A DNA stretch of 10,037 bases from an uncultured Acetatifactor sp. (lineage in GTDB: Bacteria; Bacillota; Clostridia; Lachnospirales; Lachnospiraceae): NCBI GenBank assembly GCA_910588225.1, contig CAJUQT010000083.1, forward strand, positions 1 through 10,037. Reading direction: 5' to 3'. Shown in pieces: positions 1 through 4,591 of this stretch. Made by a program: the position numbers and the translations under genes. The first letter of the stretch is position 1. Every line of letters starts with the position of its first letter. A model generated the notes under the pieces. That model did no database searches. It saw nothing but the letters and a program-made list of their open reading frames with translations, and was not told the origin of the DNA.

Positions 1-14
1 TTGCTCCTTTTATG

Positions 15-44
15 TCCCCATCATAGCATAGATGGGGATTTTTT
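15..44 (+). terminator. Rho-independent terminator at left edge
   Basis: An 8-bp perfect stem (TCCCCATC at 15-22, GATGGGGA at 31-38) with an 8-nt loop is followed by a run of six T at 39-44. It most likely ends an upstream plus-strand unit that lies outside the window, probably the structural gene block of the phage. It separates that unit from the lysis cassette. Confidence 0.8.
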
Positions 45-144
45 GCAATCTTTTTGCTGATGAAAACGACAATTAAAATGGTACAAATGAAAAAGCAAAA
101 TATGCTATCGTATAGGTTAGAAACCGTGCAACGGAGGAGATGAT

Positions 145-396
145 ATGTCAAACGAATTAATGGTAGCCATAGTAGGACTGATAGGCAGCCTGGCAGGGTC
201 TATCATCGGTGTCATGGGAAGTGCAAAACTGCTTACATATCGTATCACACAGCTGGAAGAAAAAATGAAAAAGCAGTGTGAGAACTGCGCTGTTATGGAC
301 GGGCGCGTGGACAGGATAGAAGAGAGGCAGTCTGTCATGGAAGAAAAAATCAAAGTGGCAAATCACCGGATTGAGAATCTGGAAAAGAAAGGATGA
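145..396 (+). CDS. Small membrane-anchored coiled-coil phage protein, lysis cassette
   Basis: An 83-residue protein. Residues about 5-30 form one hydrophobic, glycine-rich transmembrane segment (VAIVGLIGSLAGSIIGVMG). The rest is charged and heptad-like (QLEEKMKK, RVDRIEERQ), ending in KVANHRIENLEKKG, so it is predicted to be a short coiled coil. Proteins of this layout are common directly upstream of the holin in phages of Clostridia. They resemble XhlA-type lysis accessory proteins in architecture, although XhlA carries its membrane segment at the C-terminus. A biochemical role is not established; assistance to the holin or anchoring of the lysis complex is inference. The start is supported by GGAGGA at 133-138, six bases before the ATG. 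Its stop overlaps a possible ATG of the holin gene (ATGA at 393-396), which indicates translational coupling. Confidence 0.75.
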   Translation: MSNELMVAIVGLIGSLAGSIIGVMGSAKLLTYRITQLEEKMKKQCENCAVMDGRVDRIEERQSVMEEKIKVANHRIENLEKKG

Positions 397-401
397 AGAA
401 C

Positions 402-608
402 ATGAAGAAAAGAGACTGGATTGAGTGGTGGAAAAAGGCTGGGGTCAGGGCGGGGAAGACGATGGCGCAGACGGCGCTGGCAATGCTGCCCGCGGCTGCG
501 ACAATTACGGCTGTAGACTGGGGGACGGTAATCGGCACGGCGGCGCTGGCTGGAGTCGCATCTTTCCTCACATCGCTGGCAGGTCTGCCGGAACTGGAGG
601 AAAAATAA
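402..608 (+). CDS. Phage holin, r1t type
   Basis: A 68-residue protein matching the r1t-type holin family (Streptococcus/Lactococcus phage r1t and Clostridia relatives). It has a charged N-terminus with KAGVRAGKTMAQTALAML, a first membrane segment, a short WGTVIGTAALAG turn entering the second membrane segment, and an end in SLAGLPELEEK. Two transmembrane helices span roughly residues 15-33 and 38-60. Holins oligomerise in the inner membrane at a set time and let the endolysin reach the cell wall. I chose ATG 402 because AAAGGA at 388-393 stands 8 bases ahead of it. An in-frame ATG at 393 would add three residues (MKN) and overlaps the previous stop as ATGA. The gene sits between the coiled-coil protein and the amidase endolysin, in the order usual for lysis cassettes. 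Confidence 0.88.
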   Translation: MKKRDWIEWWKKAGVRAGKTMAQTALAMLPAAATITAVDWGTVIGTAALAGVASFLTSLAGLPELEEK

Positions 609-612
609 TTGA

Positions 613-634
613 AGGAGCTTCGGCTTCCTGTTTT
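613..634 (+). terminator. Weak hairpin between holin and endolysin
   Basis: A six-pair stem with one bulged T closes on a C(TTCG)G tetraloop (618-623), an unusually stable RNA loop, followed by TGTTTTA. It lies between the holin stop and the endolysin start. It could be a leaky terminator or attenuator that lowers endolysin expression, or only an mRNA-stabilising hairpin. The T run is short, so strong termination is unlikely. Confidence 0.3.
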
Positions 635-661
635 ATTGCTCAATGAGCAGAAAGGGAAAAG

Positions 662-1387
662 ATGATTATTAATGTACATGCCGGGCATAACCCGGACGGA
701 AAGGTGGCCTGCGGGGCCATTGGAATTATCAGAGAGTCAACGGAAGCCCGCAGGGTGAAGGATGCAGTAATCAGCGGCCTCCGGCAGCTGGGGCATACTG
801 TCTATGACTGCACCTGCGAGAATGGGACAAGTCAGGCAAATGTGCTGTCCAGGATTGTAGCTGCCTGCAATACGCATAAGGCAGATCTGGATGTATCAAT
901 TCATTTTAATTCTGGCGCTGGTGATGCTGCCGGAAATGGAAAAACTACCGGTATGGAGGTCTATGTATATAATTCCGTCAGCAAAGCGAAAGGATACGCA
1001 GAGAGAGTATGTGCAGCCATTGCCGGCCTGGGCTTTAAAACCCGTGGTGTGAAATATAATACAGGGTTATATGTCCTGCGGAAAACCAGTGCCCCGGCCA
1101 TGTTGATTGAATGCTGTTTTGTGGATGATAAGGACGATGCGCAGCTGTATGACTGCCAGGAGATGGCTGATGCGATTGTCTATGGTATTACCGGTCAGCG
1201 TGTGGAGCCGGAGAAGGATCCGGACACGGATCAGGATGCCGTAGCTCCCGGATCCGAGACTCCAACCGGAGATAAAAAGAAATTGTATCGGGTCCAGGTG
1301 GGAGCATATTCTGTTGCCGGAAATGCTGCAGCGACTCAGGATAAGCTCAGGGCGGCCGGATTTGATGCCATTATAGTCAGTGCATAG
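662..1387 (+). CDS. N-acetylmuramoyl-L-alanine amidase endolysin (Amidase_3 + SPOR-like tail)
   Basis: A 241-residue phage endolysin. Residues 1-178 are an Amidase_3 zinc amidase domain that cleaves the bond between MurNAc and L-alanine of the peptide stem in peptidoglycan. Likely zinc ligands are His9 (VHAGHN), Glu25 (IIRESTE) and His81 (SIHFNS). The likely catalytic glutamate is Glu150 (AMLIECCFVDD). Residues 181-206 form an acidic Pro/Asp/Glu linker. Residues 207-241 (starting KLYRVQVGAYS and ending AAGFDAIIVSA) match the first half of a SPOR peptidoglycan-binding domain, which is usually about 70 residues. There is no signal peptide, consistent with holin-dependent release. AAGGG at 652-656 precedes the ATG by five bases. 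The layout resembles amidase endolysins of clostridial phages. Function is confident; the short SPOR tail is the only oddity. Confidence 0.92.
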   Translation: MIINVHAGHNPDGKVACGAIGIIRESTEARRVKDAVISGLRQLGHTVYDCTCENGTSQANVLSRIVAACNTHKADLDVSIHFNSGAGDAAGNGKTTGMEVYVYNSVSKAKGYAERVCAAIAGLGFKTRGVKYNTGLYVLRKTSAPAMLIECCFVDDKDDAQLYDCQEMADAIVYGITGQRVEPEKDPDTDQDAVAPGSETPTGDKKKLYRVQVGAYSVAGNAAATQDKLRAAGFDAIIVSA

Positions 1388-1470
1388 CTCTCACATTTTA
1401 TGTCAGACAGAAAATCAGGGTGAAATAATTTTGTCCAGAAATCATATTTCTACAACTGATTTAGGGTGGT

Positions 1471-1496
1471 TTGTCATGACAAGATTCATGACAAGA
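1471..1496. promoter_or_regulatory. Palindrome plus direct repeat (operator or integrase-arm candidate)
   Basis: TTGTCATGACAA at 1471-1482 is a perfect 12-bp palindrome. The decamer CATGACAAGA occurs at 1475-1484 and again at 1487-1496, a 12-bp period that puts both copies on nearly the same face of the helix. The repeat ends just upstream of the -35 position of the extended -10 promoter at 1519-1527. A protein-binding site is likely, either for a transcription regulator or for a phage integrase/excisionase arm region. Which one cannot be decided from the sequence. Confidence 0.45.
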
Positions 1497-1518
1497 AATG
1501 GTATAAATCGAACTTATA

Positions 1519-1527
1519 TGCTATAAT
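1519..1527 (+). promoter_or_regulatory. Extended -10 promoter
   Basis: TGCTATAAT is a perfect extended -10 element (TGnTATAAT). The -35 position at 1499-1504 (TGGTAT) is poor, as is common for extended -10 promoters. Predicted transcription starts near 1534 and would meet the terminator hairpin at 1553-1603 after about 70 nt with no ORF between them. The product, if any, would be a short RNA. Confidence 0.5.
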
Positions 1528-1550
1528 CATACTTAATAAAACTGAGCGTC

Positions 1551-1606
1551 AAAAAGGCCACAAACCATTGATTTCACTGGAAAATCTATGATTTGTGGCC
1601 TTTATT
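1551..1606. terminator. Bidirectional terminator hairpin
   Basis: Arms AAAGGCCACAAA (1553-1564) and TTTGTGGCCTTT (1592-1603) pair perfectly over 12 bp. An inner GATTT/AAATC pairing lies within the loop. T-rich tails flank both sides: TTTATTTT after the plus-strand arm, and TTTTT on the minus strand past 1553. It should stop the minus-strand tRNA-Gly transcript and also plus-strand transcription coming from the phage side or from the promoter at 1519. Confidence 0.75.
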
Positions 1607-1612
1607 TTAAAA

Positions 1613-1685
1613 AGCGATAGACGGGACTCGAACCCGCGATTTCCACCTTGGCAAGGTGGCGCTCTACCAACTGAGCCACTATCGC
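1613..1685 (-). tRNA. tRNA-Gly (anticodon GCC)
   Basis: Read on the minus strand, the gene folds as a complete cloverleaf of 73 nt. The acceptor stem is GCGATAG/CTATCGC, the D stem GCTC/GAGC, the anticodon stem CCACC/GGTGG with loop TTGCCAA (anticodon GCC), and the T stem GCGGG/CCCGT with loop TTCGAGT. The discriminator base is U, as expected for glycine. CCA is not encoded, so it must be added post-transcriptionally. The gene has its own promoter (1748-1776) and ends at the bidirectional hairpin downstream. Its 3' end faces the phage lysis genes, which makes it the likely integration target. Confidence 0.97.
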
Positions 1686-1747
1686 ATAGAATAAATCTTC
1701 CTCTCCGGAATTTTTTCTCTTATCAAGATTTCCTGAATACAAAATGT

Positions 1748-1776
1748 ATTTTACTACAAGATTTTTCTGTTGTCAA
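1748..1776 (-). promoter_or_regulatory. Sigma-A promoter of tRNA-Gly
   Basis: On the minus strand, TTGACA (1776-1771) and TAAAAT (1753-1748) are separated by 17 bp, a near-consensus sigma-A promoter. Predicted start is near 1741, about 56 nt ahead of the mature tRNA 5' end. It lies back to back with the plus-strand promoter at 1792-1821. Confidence 0.8.
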
Positions 1777-1789
1777 TAAAAATTTTTAT
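1776..1789. repeat. A/T palindrome between divergent -35 boxes
   Basis: ATAAAAATTTTTAT is a perfect 14-bp palindrome exactly between the two divergent -35 elements. Its A-tract/T-tract composition is that of an UP element, and it could serve both promoters. Confidence 0.5.
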
Positions 1790-1791
1790 CT

Positions 1792-1821
1792 TTGACCGAA
1801 GTGTTGTATCTGTAGTAAAAT
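1792..1821 (+). promoter_or_regulatory. Promoter of the GH129-like gene
   Basis: TTGACC (1792-1797) and TAAAAT (1816-1821) are spaced by 18 bp. The predicted start near 1828 leaves a leader of about 40 nt before the ATG at 1868. The -10 arm TGTAGTAAAAT (1811-1821) is an exact inverted copy of 1748-1758, the -10 region of the divergent tRNA promoter. Confidence 0.65.
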
Positions 1822-1867
1822 GATACCAGTTTAGACAAAATAATAAAAGTTTTCGGGAGATTGGAAT

Positions 1868-3802
1868 ATGAATGACAATATGACAAAATCAAATCATGAG
1901 TCTCTGACACAGTTGGAGCAGCAGAAACTGACGATTTCAGCAGCCGGGATTACAGTGACTTTTTTTGCGGACAGTCTGTGCAGCCGGGTGGAAGCCGGTA
2001 ATCGTATCTGGGAACAGACTTGTCCTCCCCGTATTGAGCGGAAGGAGCGGCCCACAGTATTTTTTAAGGATGCGGCTTCCGTTTCCCACAGATATTATAA
2101 AAACGGCGTGGGAACAGGAATTTTGTCTTCTTATGACGGTTTTGCAGAGATGGAGGATTTTTCTTTTGAGACGCTCATCTGGATTGAGCATACAACGGGG
2201 AATGTGCGGTTTGAACTGATGCCGGGCAGAGACGGGGAGGAATTTTCGGCCATTCACTGGCCGGCGCCTTTTGGATTTGACAATCCGGTTCCTTCCGCAT
2301 ATACGGTTATGCCTGTGCTGCAGGGGCTGTTGATTCCTAATACTTGGGAGACAGCTGTCAGCAGGCTGCCTTTTAACGGCCAGATGTGCAGTGCGGGGGC
2401 TTATATGCCCTGGTTTGGCCAGGTGGAGGAGCGCAGAGGTTATATTGCCATATGTGAACAGCCCTGGGATGCCGGATATGAGATTGATCATCCTGCCGGA
2501 GGACCGTATTCTCATGTGGGAATGTATTTCCTGCCAAGTCTGGGGCGACTTGCTTACCGAAGGATTACGAGGTTCACATTCCTGGAAGACTGCGACTATA
2601 ACGATTTGTGCAAGGTCTATCGGGCTTATGTGAAGGAGACAGGGCTTTTTACCACGTTGGTGGAGAAAACGGTGAGAAATCCTCTGGCTGCGAAGCTGGT
2701 GGGTGCGGCCATTGTACATAAAGGAATCAAGACACATGTGTCTCCGGATTCCATGTTCTATGATAGAGAGCGTCCGGAGAAAAATGATCTGGTCATTCCC
2801 TTTTCGGAGCGTACCCGGGAGATTCTGCGGTTCCGGGACAAGGGAATCCGTAAACTATACCTGCATCTGGACGGCTGGGGAGACCCCGGCTATGACAACA
2901 GACATCCGGATTATCTGCCTGCCTGCAAGGAAGCGGGGGGATGGGAGGGGATGAAGGAGCTGTCTGATACCATCCGGGACTGCGATTATATGTTCGGTCT
3001 TCATGACCAGTATCGAGACTATTATATGGATGCCCCTTCCTTTGACCGGGAATTTGCCTGTGAGGCGCCGGACGGCTCGATTTTTGACATGGCCAGGTGG
3101 GCCGGCGGCAGACAGAGTTATCTGTGCGCCACCCAGGCTCCTTATTATGTGAAGCGGAATTTTGAGGAGGTGTTGCGGCATGGCATTCACCTGGAAGCCT
3201 CTTATCTGGATGTGTTTACCTGCAATGAAGGGGATGAATGTGCCAATCCTCATCACAGGATGACGAGAAGGGAATGTTTTGAATACAGAAGTGCCTGTTT
3301 CCGGTATCTGTCTTCGAAGGAAATCCTGCCCAGCTCGGAGGAGTGCGGCGACTGGGCCATGAGAGATCTTGTATTCTGCCATTATGGTCCCTATGATTTT
3401 ATGTTGGAAAAGCCCGGCACGCCCCGGCGGGGAATTCCGGTGCCGCTGTTTAACCTGGTCTATCATGACTGCATCATTCTGCCCTGGCCCATGGACCGGC
3501 TGCCGGATACGGAGGATTATATGCTTTATGCCCTGCTGAACGGTGGAGCTGCCTATGTGGATAAGGACGGAGCCTATCCGGACTGTGACGGCGCATTTGA
3601 CGCGGTAAGGGAAAAGCAGCTGGACGAGGACATTGCCCGTTACAGTGTGGTGGCCGGACTTCAGGAGCAGGTGGCGGCGCATGAGATGGTGAAGCACGAA
3701 TTCCTGGACGGAAATCTGTACAGGCAGCGGACACTTTTTGCGGATGGAACGCAGGTGACGGTGGATTTAAAAAGTGGGGAGTACTGGATTGGACATTTAT
3801 AA
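1868..3802 (+). CDS. Glycoside hydrolase related to GH129/GH101 (alpha-N-acetylgalactosaminidase-like)
   Basis: A 644-residue protein without signal peptide or membrane segment, so probably cytoplasmic. It appears to have an N-terminal beta-rich part (about 1-270), a central barrel (about 275-545, with LYLHLDGWGDPGYD, FGLHDQYRDYY, HLEASYLDVF and LPSSEECGDW) and a short C-terminal beta part. Barrel motifs and length match the GH129 family, related to GH101, whose characterised bifidobacterial member releases alpha-linked GalNAc with retention. Asp448 (YLDVF) and Glu491 (SSEECG) fit as nucleophile and acid/base. Their 43-residue spacing equals the Asp435/Glu478 spacing I recall for NagBb. Asp343 would match a third conserved aspartate. 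GGGAGA at 1855-1860 supports the start. The gene stands alone with its own promoter; no clear terminator follows. Glycoside hydrolase is confident; GalNAc specificity is inference, as the neighbours act on plant polysaccharides. Confidence 0.7.
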   Translation: MNDNMTKSNHESLTQLEQQKLTISAAGITVTFFADSLCSRVEAGNRIWEQTCPPRIERKERPTVFFKDAASVSHRYYKNGVGTGILSSYDGFAEMEDFSFETLIWIEHTTGNVRFELMPGRDGEEFSAIHWPAPFGFDNPVPSAYTVMPVLQGLLIPNTWETAVSRLPFNGQMCSAGAYMPWFGQVEERRGYIAICEQPWDAGYEIDHPAGGPYSHVGMYFLPSLGRLAYRRITRFTFLEDCDYNDLCKVYRAYVKETGLFTTLVEKTVRNPLAAKLVGAAIVHKGIKTHVSPDSMFYDRERPEKNDLVIPFSERTREILRFRDKGIRKLYLHLDGWGDPGYDNRHPDYLPACKEAGGWEGMKELSDTIRDCDYMFGLHDQYRDYYMDAPSFDREFACEAPDGSIFDMARWAGGRQSYLCATQAPYYVKRNFEEVLRHGIHLEASYLDVFTCNEGDECANPHHRMTRRECFEYRSACFRYLSSKEILPSSEECGDWAMRDLVFCHYGPYDFMLEKPGTPRRGIPVPLFNLVYHDCIILPWPMDRLPDTEDYMLYALLNGGAAYVDKDGAYPDCDGAFDAVREKQLDEDIARYSVVAGLQEQVAAHEMVKHEFLDGNLYRQRTLFADGTQVTVDLKSGEYWIGHL

Positions 3803-3874
3803 TTGCTTTTTCAAAAGGATATTTCTAAAATGGCGGATATGCAGTGGATTGTTGTGAAGGTTTAAAGATTGTAA

Positions 3875-3903
3875 TGGACATGAGTGCCTGGTTATGGTAT
3901 ACT
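3875..3903 (+). promoter_or_regulatory. Strong promoter of the coiled-coil gene
   Basis: TGGACA (3875-3880) and TATACT (3898-3903) are spaced by exactly 17 bp, and TG at 3895-3896 makes it an extended -10. Predicted start is near 3910, about 33 nt before the ATG at 3943. Confidence 0.7.
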
Positions 3904-3942
3904 GGGGGTGTCGGAGAGGGCTTATCGTAAGGAGGAAGTAAT

Positions 3943-4344
3943 ATGGCATTAACGAAGGAAGAACTGAAGGCACTGTCGGATTTGCTTGACGAGAAGCTCG
4001 ACAAAAGATTAGCACCCATAGAGAAGAAGCTTGACAAAATCGAGGGGAGGCTGGATGCCATCGAGACCAGGCTTGACAAAGTCGAGGGGAGGCTGGATGC
4101 CATGGAAACCAGGCTTGACAAAGTCGAGGGGAGGCTGGATGCCATGGAGATTAGGCTTGAGAAAGTCGAGGGCAGACTTGACCGGCTTGAGACAGATGTG
4201 GCAGCGGTGAAAAAGGGATTGACGGAAGTTCGTGGGGCGCAGATCAAAATCGATCGTAGAATTTCAGATATCTATAATTTGGCACTGGACGCATGGGGAC
4301 AGGGCGTGGAGAACAGAGCCTGGCTCCAGAGAATGACAAAGTAA
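3943..4344 (+). CDS. Small coiled-coil protein of unknown function with 14-residue repeats
   Basis: A 133-residue, highly charged protein with no membrane segment or signal peptide. Residues about 5-85 form a continuous heptad pattern (KLDKIEGRLDAIETR and variants). This is a long parallel coiled coil built from a 14-residue, two-heptad unit repeated three times plus a diverged fourth. The C-terminal 45 residues (VRGAQIKIDRRISDIYN, AWGQGVENRAWLQRM) do not follow the repeat and may form a separate helical cap. The start is clear: AAGGAGGA at 3929-3936, six bases before the ATG. The gene has its own near-consensus promoter and strong terminator, so it is an independent transcription unit between the hydrolase genes. 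I do not recognise a function. Similar short coiled-coil hypotheticals are common in Lachnospiraceae; oligomerisation or partner binding is all that can be inferred. Confidence 0.8.
   Translation: MALTKEELKALSDLLDEKLDKRLAPIEKKLDKIEGRLDAIETRLDKVEGRLDAMETRLDKVEGRLDAMEIRLEKVEGRLDRLETDVAAVKKGLTEVRGAQIKIDRRISDIYNLALDAWGQGVENRAWLQRMTK
4030..4197 (+). repeat. 42-bp in-frame tandem repeat (three units plus a diverged fourth)
   Basis: Units begin at 4030, 4072, 4114 and 4156, each with CTTGACAAA or CTTGAGAAA followed by GTCGAGGG or ATCGAGGG. The first three are nearly identical at the base level, including synonymous positions, so they are recent duplications. The fourth is diverged. Each unit encodes 14 residues, two coiled-coil heptads, so copy-number change alters coil length without breaking the frame. 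Confidence 0.9.
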
Positions 4345-4373
4345 TACTTATGTGATTCGGGCAGATCGCAGAC

Positions 4374-4414
4374 AAGGGCAGAGACGGATGGAGATTCCGG
4401 TCTTTGCCTTTTTT
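4374..4414 (+). terminator. Rho-independent terminator of the coiled-coil gene
   Basis: A GC-rich stem of about 13 pairs with one bulged G (left arm 4374-4387, loop 4388-4396, right arm 4397-4410) runs into six T. It starts about 30 bases after the stop codon and closes the single-gene unit. Confidence 0.85.
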
Positions 4415-4416
4415 AT

Positions 4417-4470
4417 GCACACGGACACCCAGAGGAAGAGTGTCAGCAGAGGCTGACGGGTGCCCGGCGC
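4417..4470 (+). other. Two-part hairpin structure of unknown role
   Basis: GTCAGC (4442-4447) and GCTGAC (4452-4457) pair across an AGAG tetraloop. Outside this, CACCC (4426-4430) pairs with GGGTG (4458-4462), extended by GG/CC past a bulged A. The left side carries an 11-nt purine-rich bulge (4431-4441) with nothing opposite. It lies after the terminator at 4374-4414 and before the promoter at 4499, so it may not be in either transcript. A structured RNA, a DNA cruciform or chance are all possible. Confidence 0.3.
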
Positions 4471-4498
4471 ACAAGTAGTGGAGAGGGACATTTCCTGC

Positions 4499-4527
4499 TT
4501 GATATGAGGATTTATCAATTATATATT
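4499..4527 (+). promoter_or_regulatory. Promoter of the GH127-GH10 operon
   Basis: TTGATA (4499-4504) and TATATT (4522-4527) are separated by 17 bp, each matching five of six consensus bases. The start near 4534 gives a leader of about 58 nt to the ATG at 4592. A second, weaker candidate (TTGCGG 4539-4544, TATAGT 4562-4567, 17 bp) lies closer to the gene. Confidence 0.6.
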
Positions 4528-4591
4528 AGTATTGTCCATTGCGGAGAAGCCGGCGGTAGCGTATAGTGGAAGAGAGAGGAGGAACAACACT

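Larger units (their letters stand above)
1..1612 (+). mobile_element. Right end of a prophage or phage remnant (lysis module)
   Basis: Three consecutive plus-strand genes form a typical phage lysis cassette (small TM/coiled-coil protein, r1t-type holin, amidase endolysin). They are followed by a non-coding stretch and a tRNA-Gly gene whose 3' end points at the phage side. Temperate phages of Firmicutes often integrate into tRNA 3' ends and keep the lysis genes near one attachment site, so the boundary is placed by inference close to the tRNA 3' end at 1613. No integrase, capsid or tail gene is in the window. Whether this is an intact prophage or a remnant depends on sequence to the left. No second copy of the tRNA 3' end is visible here. 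Confidence 0.6.

Noticed and set aside
50..144. Promoter for the lysis cassette
   Set aside because: Several A/T-rich hexamers (TAAAAT at 74-79, TATAGG at 111-116) have no -35 partner at an acceptable distance, so none was called.
425..646. Second plus-strand frame over the holin
   Set aside because: Gly/Ala/Asp-rich out-of-frame translation; the other frame is a recognisable r1t holin.
1595..1795. Plus-strand 66-codon reading frame
   Set aside because: It runs antisense through the tRNA-Gly gene and its promoter and has no ribosome binding site.
1937..2737. Long minus-strand reading frame (266 codons)
   Set aside because: It lies fully inside the GH129-like gene, has low-complexity basic composition and no start signals. 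A shadow of the real gene.
2855..3697. Long minus-strand reading frame (280 codons)
   Set aside because: It is antisense to the GH129-like gene, with no recognisable domain or ribosome binding site.
4030..4197. Possible CRISPR-like array
   Set aside because: The 42-bp units are contiguous without spacers and encode coiled-coil heptads in frame.
4532..4591. N-terminal extension of the GH127 protein from TTG
   Set aside because: No ribosome binding site before the TTG, and it coincides with the predicted transcription start. ATG 4592 has AGGAGG.
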